A stretch of 64,000 bases of DNA from the NCBI RefSeq assembly GCF_000495475.1, contig NZ_ASGZ01000028.1:124001-188000 (forward strand), given 5' to 3'. Position numbers and translations under genes: made by a program. This DNA is from Candidatus Halobonum tyrrellensis G22. GTDB taxonomy: Archaea; Halobacteriota; Halobacteria; Halobacteriales; Haloferacaceae. The notes under the pieces are model-generated. The model ran no database searches. It was given only the letters and a program-made list of their open reading frames with translations, and was not told where the DNA came from. Each line of letters starts with the position of its first letter. The first letter of the stretch is position 1. Below, piece by piece: positions 1-8,156 of the stretch.

Positions 1-103
1 GGCCGGGGAAGCGCGGATCGGCGGGTGACCCGGTCGAGCGGCGATCCCGGACACGCAGCGGCTGTCCCCCCGAGAACTGTACGTCTCGCGAATATCTTGT
101 GTG

Positions 104-142
104 TTATACGCCGGAGAATCGTGTACGTGGCTGAATGAGGAG
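104..142 (+). promoter_or_regulatory. TATA-like element and Shine-Dalgarno site of the first gene
   Basis: TTATACG at 104-110 is the most AT-rich element upstream of the exchanger gene. GAGGAG at 137-142 lies 5 bases before the ATG at 148 and fits a ribosome binding site. A 5-base inverted repeat (CGAGA at 71-75, TCTCG at 84-88) precedes them. This gene therefore looks leadered, unlike many others here. Confidence 0.45.
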
Positions 143-147
143 CTCAG

Positions 148-1503
148 ATGTCAGCGGTTGATCGCTTCCGCCACCCGCTCGTCGCCGTTCTCGTCGCCCT
201 GGTGTTGACCGTCCCGTGGATCGGGACGTTCCTCTCGTACGGCGGGTACGGAACGGTACACCCCGGGGAGAACGTCACGCCCGTCACGGCCGTCGTCGTC
301 GCGGGACTCGCCATCTTGGGCGCGGCGTTCCTGCTGGCGTGGGCGGCCGAGACCGCCGAGAAGGACGTCCCGCAGGCGTTCGCGATCGCGGTGCTGGCGG
401 TGCTGGCGGTGGCGCCCGAGTACGCCGTCGACGCGCTGTACGCGTGGGAGGCCGGCACCGGGTCGATGGAGGCGGCCAACCTCGCGGTCGCGAACATGAC
501 CGGCGCGAACCGGATCCTCATCGGGTTGGGCTGGTCGGGGATCGCCCTGTTCACGATCTACCGTGCGAAGCGCACCGACGACGCGGCGGTCGAACACCGC
601 TCGGGATTTCTCGCGGACGTGGTCGGACTCGACCGCAAGATCTCCACGGAGATCGCGTTCCTGCTCGCGGCGACGGCGTACGCGTTCTTCGTCCCCCTCG
701 GCGGCGGCGTCGGACCGCTCGACACGTTCGTCCTCGTGGGGCTGTACGTGCTCTACCTCCTCGTCATCATCCGCGGCGACGTGGCGGCGTCCGAAGAACA
801 CGTCGGCGTCCCCGCGTACTTCCAGCAGTGGTCGAAGGTGCCGCGGATCGCCGTCGTCTTGGCCGGGTTCGCGTTCTCGGGTGCGGTCATCTTCACTGCC
901 GTCCACCCGTTCGCCGAGGGGCTCGAACGGCTCGGACTCCAGTACGGCATCCCTCAGTTCTTCATGATCCAGTGGCTCGCGCCGCTCGCCTCGGAGAGCC
1001 CCGAACTCATCGTCGTCGCCTACCTCGTGAACAAGGCGCGGTCGACGGCGGGGTTCAACGCGCTCATCTCCTCGAAGCTCAACCAGTGGACGCTACTCGT
1101 CGGGACGCTCGCCGTCGTCTACTCGATTTCGGCCGGCGCCGTCGGTACCCTCCCGTTCGACTCGAAACAGGCCGCGGAGATCTGGATCACCGCCGCCCAG
1201 AGCCTCTTCGCGGTCGCGATCCTGACGAACTTCGAGATCAGCGTCCGCGAGGCGGTCGGACTCCTCGTCCTGTTTCTCACACAGGTCCTCGCCGAGTTCT
1301 ACGTGATCCGGACGTACGCCGAACCGGCCGCGACGGAGGTCAGCATGACCATCCTCTACGCGTACACGGCGGTGTACGTCCTCCTCGGCGTCGGGCTGTT
1401 CGCCACCCGCCGGGAGAGTCTCCGCCGACTCGGCAGGCGGACAGCCTCGACCGCTCGGGCGGCCCTCGGGAGCGGCTCCGGATCGGCGGAACGCGTCGAC
1501 TGA
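148..1503 (+). CDS. Sodium/calcium exchanger family (CaCA) membrane protein
   Basis: The 451-residue protein is almost entirely hydrophobic, with about 11 membrane segments, and should act as a cation/proton or sodium/calcium antiporter in the cytoplasmic membrane. Two alpha repeats typical of the CaCA superfamily are visible: APEYAVD with NLAVANMTGANR (residues 89-122) and PLASESPEL with NALISSKLNQW (about 277-313). The conserved acidic and Asn residues that form the ion site in the family are present in both. The start is the ATG preceded by GAGGAG. The next gene is convergent. The transported ion cannot be read from sequence. Membership of the superfamily is fairly secure; calling it specifically a calcium exchanger is not. 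Confidence 0.85.
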   Translation: MSAVDRFRHPLVAVLVALVLTVPWIGTFLSYGGYGTVHPGENVTPVTAVVVAGLAILGAAFLLAWAAETAEKDVPQAFAIAVLAVLAVAPEYAVDALYAWEAGTGSMEAANLAVANMTGANRILIGLGWSGIALFTIYRAKRTDDAAVEHRSGFLADVVGLDRKISTEIAFLLAATAYAFFVPLGGGVGPLDTFVLVGLYVLYLLVIIRGDVAASEEHVGVPAYFQQWSKVPRIAVVLAGFAFSGAVIFTAVHPFAEGLERLGLQYGIPQFFMIQWLAPLASESPELIVVAYLVNKARSTAGFNALISSKLNQWTLLVGTLAVVYSISAGAVGTLPFDSKQAAEIWITAAQSLFAVAILTNFEISVREAVGLLVLFLTQVLAEFYVIRTYAEPAATEVSMTILYAYTAVYVLLGVGLFATRRESLRRLGRRTASTARAALGSGSGSAERVD

Positions 1504-1572
1504 GCGGCGGTGCCGCCCCGCGGTGCGCTCCGGCGACGGTGGCCGGGTCGGGCACGCCCCGACGCGGTTCGG

Positions 1573-2061
1573 CTACTCCTCGGCCGACTCCGCTTCCTCC
1601 CCGTCGAGGAAGCCGTGGTACGGACAGACGTACTCGTCGCGGATTATCTGCTCGTCCATGATCTCCAGTCCGAGTTCGTCGAGGTCCTCGCCGATCCGCG
1701 TCAGGTCGTCGTGGTCGGTTCCGATGGCGTTGACGTACACGTTGCGCTGGCCGGTCATGACCTCCCGGACGGCCGTGACGCCCTCGACGTCGCGGGCGCG
1801 CTTGGCGAGTTCCCCCCGCTCGGAGACGGGGGCCGTACAGATGATCTTGGTGTACAGCGGGTAGCCCGCCCGGTCGTAGTCGATGTCGACGTGGTAGCCG
1901 CGGACGATACCGTTCCGTTCGAGTTCGCCGAGACGCATCCGGACGGTGCTCGACGAGAGGTCGAGTCGCTCCGCGATGTCGCTCGACGACGTGTGACGGG
2001 CGTCCTGTTGGAGGTGGTACAGGATGCGCCGATCGGTCGAGTCCAGGTCGCCGTCTTTCAT
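1573..2061 (-). CDS. Lrp/AsnC family transcriptional regulator
   Basis: This 162-residue protein has the classic Lrp layout. An N-terminal helix-turn-helix (about residues 6-52, with LDSTDRRILYHLQQDAR and SSSTVRMRLGELERNGI) is followed by a RAM-type alpha/beta domain (about 65-140) that in the family forms octamers and binds small effectors, often amino acids. The C-terminus is acidic. The gene diverges from the TrkA-N/permease unit that starts at 2247. Because Lrp-type regulators often control neighbouring amino-acid transport genes, control of that permease is a reasonable but unproven inference. An AT-rich hexamer (AATAGT on this strand, about 2087-2092) lies 28 bases before the start and could be its TATA element. 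Confidence 0.9.
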   Translation of the reverse strand: MKDGDLDSTDRRILYHLQQDARHTSSSDIAERLDLSSSTVRMRLGELERNGIVRGYHVDIDYDRAGYPLYTKIICTAPVSERGELAKRARDVEGVTAVREVMTGQRNVYVNAIGTDHDDLTRIGEDLDELGLEIMDEQIIRDEYVCPYHGFLDGEEAESAEE

Positions 2062-2200
2062 CCCCTCGAAGGTGGGGGAGGACCACTATTGCTCTTCGCC
2101 TCCCCGCCGCGCCGGCCCGCGACCGCCGCCCGCCGCCCTATGACGACGGAACCGGTATATCAAGGACTTTATTTGACGAACTGTTACTCGAACCGGCTAG

Positions 2201-2220
2201 TTTATGCGGTTCCGTTATCT
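2201..2220 (+). promoter_or_regulatory. Candidate promoter of the TrkA-N/permease unit
   Basis: An AT-rich stretch within a GC-rich region contains TTTATG (2201-2206) and TTATCTAAG (2212-2220). The second lies about 30 bases before the GTG at 2247, the spacing expected for a leaderless haloarchaeal transcript. Which of the two is used cannot be told. Confidence 0.4.
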
Positions 2221-2246
2221 AAGTTCGGTCGCCGGACCAACTCGCC

Positions 2247-2717
2247 GTGCCATCCCACAGTCCCATGAACCCGAATCCGAATTCGAACCCGAACGCCGAC
2301 TCGACCCGACCCGACCCGCCGCCCGCGGACGCCACCGCCGACTGTCACGTCCTCGGCGGCGGCGGCGTCGGCGCGACCGCGGCTCGCCGACTTCGGGCGG
2401 CCGGACACGCCGTCAGCGTCGTCGACGAACTGCACGACCCCTCGGAGACGACCGGCGTCCGCGGGGACCCGGCCGACCCCCGGACGCTGGTCGAGGCGGA
2501 CGTACCGGAGGGGGCGACGGTCGTCGTCGCCACGGCCTCCGACCGACGGAACCTGCTGATCGCACAGCTCGTCCGCGCCCACCTCGACGCCGCGCGGATC
2601 GTCGTCCTCGTCAACGACCGGGGACGGCTCGACGCGTTCGCGGCGGCCGACTACGAGACCGTCTGCGCGACGACCGCGCTCTCGGACGGGCTGGTGGACG
2701 TGGTGGGCGAGGCATGA
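2247..2717 (+). CDS. TrkA-N (RCK/KTN) nucleotide-binding regulatory protein
   Basis: This short 156-residue protein consists mainly of a Rossmann fold of the TrkA-N type: CHVLGGGGVGATAARRL (glycine motif, about residues 33-49), an acidic residue ending strand 2 (VVDE), and VVVATASDRRNLLIAQL. Such domains bind NAD(H) or ATP and gate transporters. The first 30 residues are a low-complexity Asn/Pro tail. The GTG at 2247 suits a leaderless transcript; an ATG at 2265 is the alternative start and removes only part of the tail. Its stop overlaps the start of the downstream permease (ATGA), so the two are surely cotranscribed and it probably senses the cofactor state to regulate that permease. No C-terminal TrkA-C domain is present. 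Confidence 0.8.
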   Translation: MPSHSPMNPNPNSNPNADSTRPDPPPADATADCHVLGGGGVGATAARRLRAAGHAVSVVDELHDPSETTGVRGDPADPRTLVEADVPEGATVVVATASDRRNLLIAQLVRAHLDAARIVVLVNDRGRLDAFAAADYETVCATTALSDGLVDVVGEA

Positions 2718-4930
2718 AGGAACTGGAGCGCGACCTCGGACTCCCGTCCGTCCTCGCCATCAGCGTCGGCGCGATGATCGGCAGCGGCATCTTCATCCTG
2801 CCGGCGCTGGCGCTCGAGATAGCCGGCCCGGCCGTCATCGTCGCGTACCTCCTCGCGGGCCTGCTCGTCGTCCCGGCGGCGCTCTCGAAGTCCGAGATGG
2901 CGACCGCGATGCCCGAAGCCGGCGGAACCTACATCTTCATCGAGCGGGGGATGGGACCGCTGCTCGGCACCGTCGCCGGCGTCGGCACGTGGTTCTCGCT
3001 GTCGTTCAAGGGCGCGCTCGCGCTCGTCGGCGGCGTCCCGTACCTGCTGTTGCTGTTCGACCTGCCGTTGAAACCGGTCGCGCTCGGACTCGCCGGGCTG
3101 CTCATCCTCGTGAACGTGTTCGGCGCCAAACAGACCGGGCGGCTCCAGCTCGGCATCGTCGTCGTGATGCTCGCGGCGCTCGGCTGGTTCGCCGCGGGTA
3201 GCGCACCGAGCGTCGAGGCGGCCAACTACGCCGGCTTCTTCGACGCGGGCGTCGGCGGCCTGCTGGCGGCGACGGGGCTGGTGTTCGTCTCGTACGCCGG
3301 GGTGACGAAGGTCGCGAGCGTCGCCGAGGAGGTCGAGTCGCCGGGCCGGAACATCCCCCTCGGCATCCTCGGGTCGCTCGTGTTCACGACCGTCCTGTAC
3401 GTCGCCATCGTCGCGGTGCTCGTCGGCATCACCGACCCCGGGAGCGTCGCCGGGTCACTCACGCCCGTCGCGGTCGCCGCCGAGGTGACGCTCGGGGAGG
3501 CGGGCGTCGTCGCGGTCATCCTCGCGGCCATCCTCGCGCTGATCTCGACGGCCAACGCCGGCATCCTCTCGTCGTCGCGCTACCCGTTCGCGATGAGCCG
3601 CGACGGGCTGGTGCCGCCGTCGCTGTCGTCGGTCAGCGAGCGGTTCGGGACGCCCGTCGCGTCGATCACGCTCACGGGCGCGGTGCTGCTCGCACTGATC
3701 GCGTTCGTCCCGATCTTGGAGATCGCCAAACTCGCGAGCGCCTTCCAGATCATGGTGTTCGCGCTGATCAACGCGGCCGTCCTCGCGTTCCGCGAGGGGA
3801 CCGCGGAGTACGACCCCGAGTTCAGGTCGCCGCTGTACCCGTGGATGCAGCTGTTCGGCGTCGTGACCGGCGTCCTGCTGCTCACGCAGATGGGGACCGT
3901 CGCGCTCGTCGGGGCGGCCGTCATCGTCGCGGGGAGCGTGCTCTGGTATCTCGCGTACGTCCGCCCGCGGGTCGACCGCGAGGGCGTGGCCGCGGGGGTC
4001 ATCCGGCAGCGCGCCAGCAGACAGGCGCTCACGGCCATCGACGCCGCCCCGACCGCCACCGAACGGACGAGCGGGTCGGACGGGAACGACGAGGCGAGCG
4101 GTCGCCACGAGGTGCTCGTCGCGCTCACGAAGGAACTCGACGCCGACCGGGAGCGCTCGCTGGTCGCTCTCGCCGCGGACGTGGCCCGCCCGCACGACGG
4201 TCGGGTGGTCGTCGTTCGGTTCGAGGAGGTACCCGACCAGATGCCGCTCACCGGGGACACGACCGTCCAGTCGTCGTCGGACGTCTCCTTCGAGACGCGG
4301 ATGGACGCGCTCGCGGCCGAACTCGACGTCGATATCGAGGCCGACGAGGTCGTGAGCCACGACACGAAACACGCGGTCGTCAACCTCGCCGCCGACCGGG
4401 GCGTCGAGACGGTCGTCGCGGAACACGAGCCGCTGCGGCTCCGCTCGCGGCTGTTCGGCGACCCCATCGACTGGGTGGTCCGGCACGCTCCGTGTGACGT
4501 CCTGCTCGTCGACAACCTCGGGTACGAGACGCCCGGAGAGGTCGCCGTCTCGACCGGGGGCACCCCGTACTCGCCGCTCGCGGTCTCCGTGGCGGAGGCC
4601 GTCGCCCTCGCGAACCGGGGACGGCTCTCGCTGTGGCGGCCCGGCCGGGACGGCGGCACGGGTCGCGACGGCGCCTCGACGGAGTACCGGTCGGGACTGT
4701 CGGAACTCCTCTCCGTTCCCGTCCGCGAGGAACCGGTCCGGCCGGACGGCGGCCGACCGCCGACCCCCGACCTGCTGGTGCGCCGCGGGGCCGGTCTCCG
4801 GCTCCGGGACGCGCTGTTCGACGAACGGCCGGCGTTCCCCAGCCCCGGCTGTACGACGGTCACCGTCTACGCCCGCGAGTCCCGGCGGCCGGGGCTGGCC
4901 CGACGGCTCGTCGAACGGGTCGTCTTCTGA
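2714..4930 (+). CDS. APC-family amino acid permease with C-terminal UspA domain(s)
   Basis: The 738-residue protein begins with about 430 residues of membrane segments matching the amino acid-polyamine-organocation superfamily. The start LGLPSVLAISVGAMIGSGIF carries the GSGIF helix-break signature of TM1. A soluble universal-stress-protein domain follows from about residue 465 (HEVLVALTKELD to CDVLLVDNLG, about 597). A further degenerate Usp-like stretch runs to the end. The substrate is probably a cationic or neutral amino acid but cannot be fixed from sequence. Translation is coupled to the TrkA-N gene by a 4-base ATGA overlap. Usp domains bind ATP or AMP in other proteins, so both partners suggest regulation of uptake by nucleotide or redox state. 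The divergent Lrp gene may control expression. Confidence 0.87.
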   Translation: MKELERDLGLPSVLAISVGAMIGSGIFILPALALEIAGPAVIVAYLLAGLLVVPAALSKSEMATAMPEAGGTYIFIERGMGPLLGTVAGVGTWFSLSFKGALALVGGVPYLLLLFDLPLKPVALGLAGLLILVNVFGAKQTGRLQLGIVVVMLAALGWFAAGSAPSVEAANYAGFFDAGVGGLLAATGLVFVSYAGVTKVASVAEEVESPGRNIPLGILGSLVFTTVLYVAIVAVLVGITDPGSVAGSLTPVAVAAEVTLGEAGVVAVILAAILALISTANAGILSSSRYPFAMSRDGLVPPSLSSVSERFGTPVASITLTGAVLLALIAFVPILEIAKLASAFQIMVFALINAAVLAFREGTAEYDPEFRSPLYPWMQLFGVVTGVLLLTQMGTVALVGAAVIVAGSVLWYLAYVRPRVDREGVAAGVIRQRASRQALTAIDAAPTATERTSGSDGNDEASGRHEVLVALTKELDADRERSLVALAADVARPHDGRVVVVRFEEVPDQMPLTGDTTVQSSSDVSFETRMDALAAELDVDIEADEVVSHDTKHAVVNLAADRGVETVVAEHEPLRLRSRLFGDPIDWVVRHAPCDVLLVDNLGYETPGEVAVSTGGTPYSPLAVSVAEAVALANRGRLSLWRPGRDGGTGRDGASTEYRSGLSELLSVPVREEPVRPDGGRPPTPDLLVRRGAGLRLRDALFDERPAFPSPGCTTVTVYARESRRPGLARRLVERVVF

Positions 4931-5094
4931 GCCGGTCGCGGCTCGGGGACGTTCTCCTCGTCGTTCCCCCTCGCGGCTCCCGCCTCCGTCGGCGTCCGCT
5001 CCCGGTGTACGGGTTCGCCGTCTCCCGCCCGGGGGGGACGGGTCGACGGAGCCGCACACGGGTCGGTTTTCCGTCGGGGGCCGCTACCGCGAAC

Positions 5095-5538
5095 GTGGCG
5101 AGTCTCACCGAGACGCACATCGAGAACCGCGAACGCATCCAGCCCAACGACACCAACAACCACGGCAGCGCTCACGGGGGGAAGATCATGCACTGGATGG
5201 ACGAGGTCGGCGCGATGTCCGCGATGCGTCACGCGGGCGAGACGTGCGTGACCGCACACGTCGGCGACCTCGACTTCAAGCGTCCGGTTCCGGGGGGCGA
5301 CACCTGCGTGATCGGCGCGTACGCGTACGCCACCGGCAGGACGAGCATCCGCGTCCGGATACGGGCGTTCCACGAGGACCCCACCACCGGCGACCGCGAA
5401 CGGACGACGGACGCCTACTTCGTCTTCGTCGCCGTCGACGCCGACGGCGCCCCGACGCCCGTCCCGGACCTCGCCGTCGACACGGAGCGGGGGGAGGAGC
5501 TCCGAGCCGCCGCGCTCGCCGACGAACCGAGGGGCTGA
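5095..5538 (+). CDS. Acyl-CoA thioesterase, hotdog fold (YciA/BACH type)
   Basis: The product is 147 residues and matches single-domain acyl-CoA thioesterases that hydrolyse acyl-CoA to free acid and CoA in the cytoplasm. The N-terminal half carries NDTNNHGSAHGGKIMHWMDE, the family's substrate-site segment in which the Asn/His region and the Asp after MHWM are characteristic. FKRPVPGGD and FVFVAVDADG mark the rest of the hotdog fold. The GTG at 5095 gives the start MASLTETHIENR, usual for the family. Upstream in-frame sequence is not protein-like. It ends 19 bases from the convergent UspA gene. The chain-length preference is unknown. Confidence 0.87.
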   Translation: MASLTETHIENRERIQPNDTNNHGSAHGGKIMHWMDEVGAMSAMRHAGETCVTAHVGDLDFKRPVPGGDTCVIGAYAYATGRTSIRVRIRAFHEDPTTGDRERTTDAYFVFVAVDADGAPTPVPDLAVDTERGEELRAAALADEPRG

Positions 5539-5557
5539 CCCGCGGACGCGGGACGGC

Positions 5558-6424
5558 TCACTCCGGCTCCGCGACGGTCACGACGGGGACGGGCGCGGAG
5601 CGTACGGTCTCCTCGGCGACGCTACCGAGCAGGATACGGTCCGTGCCGCGCCTCCCGGTCGTCCCCATCCCGACGGCGTCCACGTCGTTCGACTCGATGC
5701 TGTCGGCGATCACTTCGATGGGTGACCCGTGTTCGACGTGGCGGACGGTGTCGACCCCGTGTGCGTCGGCCGTCGAGACGACGCTCTCGACGGCGTCGGC
5801 CGCCGCCGTCTCGTTCTCCTCGCCCGCGCTCGCCGACCGGGAGGCGAGTCCGAGGGCGGTGTCGTCGACGACCGACAGGACGTGTACGGTCGCGTCGAGC
5901 GCCGCCGCGAACTCGACGAGGTGCTCGGCGGCGTACGCCGCGGCGGCGCTCCCGTCCGTCGGGACGAGGACGTCCTCGTACGGGAACGCGAACGTCTCGT
6001 CGGGGCGCATGCGGGCCGTCAGAACCGGGACCGACGAGAGCCGGACGACCTTCTCGGTGACGCTCCCGTTGACGTACCGCGAGACCCCCTCGCGGCCGCG
6101 GGTCGGCATCGCGATCAGGTCGTGGTCGTACCGCTCGGCGTACTCGACGACCGTCGGCGCCGGGTCGCCCTGGACGACGTCGGTCTCGTGTGGGACCCCG
6201 AGCGTCTCCAGCGTCTCAGCGGCCTCGTCGACGACCTCTTCTCCCCGTTGGACGAGTCCGTCGACGGTCGAGCCGTCGACGACGGTGACGCTGTCGCGGG
6301 CCGTATCGGCGACGTAGAGCACCCGAACGGTCGCGTCGGCCCAGTGGGCGATCTCGCCGGCGTGGTGGAGCAGTTCGGCCGCGCCCTCGCTGCCGTCGAA
6401 CGGGAGGAGGATGGTGTCGTACAT
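5558..6424 (-). CDS. Tandem universal stress protein (two UspA domains)
   Basis: The 288-residue protein is two UspA domains in a row: residues 1-140 (MYDTILLPFDGSEGA at the start, PTRGREGVSRYVNGSVTEKV in the nucleotide-binding loop) and about 148-288 (VLVPTDGSAAAAYAAEHLV, then MGTTGRRGTDRILLGSVAEE). Both have the G-x-x-G-x-x-x-x-x-G-S pattern associated with ATP binding in the family, so both may bind nucleotide. It probably acts as a cytoplasmic dimer-like stress protein. It stands alone between a convergent thioesterase and the CBS membrane protein upstream. A possible TATA-like CATACGCG lies about 30 bases before the start. Confidence 0.9.
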   Translation of the reverse strand: MYDTILLPFDGSEGAAELLHHAGEIAHWADATVRVLYVADTARDSVTVVDGSTVDGLVQRGEEVVDEAAETLETLGVPHETDVVQGDPAPTVVEYAERYDHDLIAMPTRGREGVSRYVNGSVTEKVVRLSSVPVLTARMRPDETFAFPYEDVLVPTDGSAAAAYAAEHLVEFAAALDATVHVLSVVDDTALGLASRSASAGEENETAAADAVESVVSTADAHGVDTVRHVEHGSPIEVIADSIESNDVDAVGMGTTGRRGTDRILLGSVAEETVRSAPVPVVTVAEPE

Positions 6425-6558
6425 GGCTCGGTGGGGGCGGTACGGTGGCGACGCGTATGGGTCTTCACCCGCCGGAAGGCGCTGCGGGGGCACACCGACC
6501 CCGCCCGAGGCTCCCGCGGGGCCCACTCCCCCGTTCGGCGCCCACCGGGGAGCGCCGC

Positions 6559-7947
6559 TCAGTCGGTCTCGCCTCCGCCCGCCGGCGGCCGTCCGCCGAC
6601 CGGGTCGGCGGCGTCGCGGTCGACGGTCAGCCGGACCTTCTGGATGCGGGTGTTCTCCACCTGTTCGGCCCGCAGCGTCACGTTCTCGTAGTCGAACTCC
6701 TCGCCCTGTTCGACGAGGCGGCCCGCCCGGTTGAAGGTGAACCCCGCGATGGTCTCGAACTCCTCCCCCTCGGGCAGGACGATGTCGAGCGCCTCGTTCA
6801 CCTCGTGGACGTTGACCGAGCCGTCCACCACGGCCGTGTCGTCGTCGACGAACTCGATCGGGTGGTCCTCGTCGGCCACCAGTATCTCGCCGACGATCTC
6901 CTCGGTCACGTCCTCCATCGTGATCAGCCCCTCGGTGGTGCCGAACTCGTCGATGACGACGACCATGTGCATCCGGTTTTCGCGCATCTCCGAGAGGAGT
7001 TCGTCGACGTTCTTCGACTCGGGGACGTGCAGCGTCGGGGCGGCGACCTCCGCCACCGTGAGGTCGGCGAAGGCGTCGGAGTCGGACTCCCGCAGGTCGC
7101 GGATGTCGAACACGCCGGTCACGTTGTCGAGCGACCCCTCGTACGCCGGCAGGCGGGCGTGGCCCGCCCGGATGCACTCCTCGATCGCCTCCTCGACGGT
7201 CGCGTCCGCGGCGATGCCCGTGATGTCGAGGCGGGGGGTCATCACCTCCTTGGCGGTGGCGTCGGTGAACCGCAGGGTGCGCTGGAGTATCTGCCGTTCG
7301 TCCTCGTGGAGGATCCCCTCGCGCTCGCCCGTCTTGATCATGTTCCGGATCTCGTCGCGGGTGACGTACGACGACTCGATCGACGAACTGCCGCCGGTGA
7401 GCCGGTTGACGGCGCTCGTCAGGTAGTAGAACAGGGTGATGAGCGGCCACAGCACGGTCCCGACGAACTTCAGCCCGGGCGCGACGGTCCGCGCCCACGA
7501 GTCGGTGTTCTCGACGGCGTACGACTTGGGCGCGCTCTCGCCGAACAGCAGGACCATCGACGTGATCCCGAGCGACGAGACGAGGACCGCCGTGCCAGCG
7601 TCGAAGTAGAAGCCGACGACGGTGGTCGAGATGGAGGACATCGTGATGTTGACCATGTTGTTCCCGACGAGGATCGTCACGAGCAGGCGGTGGGGGTCCT
7701 CCTTGAGCGACTTGACCAGGCGCGCGCCGCGTTCGCCCTTCTCGACCATCGCGTCCACCTGGTGGGCGGGCAGCGAGAACAGCGCGATCTCCGACGACGA
7801 GAAGAACCCCGACCCCATGATCAACAACAGGATCATGACGACGCCGACCAGGGTGACCTGTGTCCGTCCCAGTTCGGTTCCGAGGACCGGCACGGTGTAC
7901 TGGGCGACAGCGGTCCCCAGCACTGCTGTGAGTGCGGATGATCCCAT
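6559..7947 (-). CDS. CNNM/CorC-type membrane protein with DUF21, CBS pair and CorC/HlyC domain
   Basis: This 462-residue protein has the full domain order of the hemolysin-C/CNNM family. An N-terminal DUF21 transmembrane block (about residues 1-195, including GSGFFSSSEIALFSLPAHQ and ILVGNNMVNI) is followed by two CBS domains (about 215-345, with VMTPRLDITGI and VVVIDEFGTTEGLITMEDV) and a C-terminal CorC_HlyC domain (about 360-440, DGSVNVHEVNEAL and FETIAGFTFNRAGRL). Family members export or sense Mg2+ and use the CBS pair to bind adenine nucleotides. An AT-rich box about 28 bases upstream of the ATG suggests a leaderless transcript. The gene diverges from the Cdc48 gene. Mg2+ as the substrate is inferred from the family only. 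Confidence 0.92.
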   Translation of the reverse strand: MGSSALTAVLGTAVAQYTVPVLGTELGRTQVTLVGVVMILLLIMGSGFFSSSEIALFSLPAHQVDAMVEKGERGARLVKSLKEDPHRLLVTILVGNNMVNITMSSISTTVVGFYFDAGTAVLVSSLGITSMVLLFGESAPKSYAVENTDSWARTVAPGLKFVGTVLWPLITLFYYLTSAVNRLTGGSSSIESSYVTRDEIRNMIKTGEREGILHEDERQILQRTLRFTDATAKEVMTPRLDITGIAADATVEEAIEECIRAGHARLPAYEGSLDNVTGVFDIRDLRESDSDAFADLTVAEVAAPTLHVPESKNVDELLSEMRENRMHMVVVIDEFGTTEGLITMEDVTEEIVGEILVADEDHPIEFVDDDTAVVDGSVNVHEVNEALDIVLPEGEEFETIAGFTFNRAGRLVEQGEEFDYENVTLRAEQVENTRIQKVRLTVDRDAADPVGGRPPAGGGETD

Positions 7948-7970
7948 CGGTAGCCGTACTCCCAGAACGG

Positions 7971-7979
7971 AATTAATCC
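7971..7979 (-). promoter_or_regulatory. TATA element of the CNNM/CorC gene
   Basis: GGATTAATT on the minus strand is centred about 28 bases before the ATG at 7947. Its AT content is far above the surroundings, and the distance fits an archaeal TATA box feeding a leaderless mRNA. Confidence 0.55.
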
Positions 7980-8156
7980 TTATGAACCGGATGGACTCCC
8001 GACGACCGACGCTTATATGTGTCTAACGGGACGGGAGACCTCTCCGACTTCCGCGGCCGGTTCGCGCACGGGACCGCGCGGCGGGTACGGCAGCCTTGAC
8101 CGCGGCTCACCCCCGCGGTGGAAAGCGGTAAACCCCCCGCAGCCGAACGCGCCGGC

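Noticed and set aside
2204-2713. Longer version of the permease starting 170 codons upstream
   Set aside because: The added part is Arg/Pro-rich and lies in another frame over the TrkA-N gene; the ATG at 2714 begins the canonical APC N-terminus.
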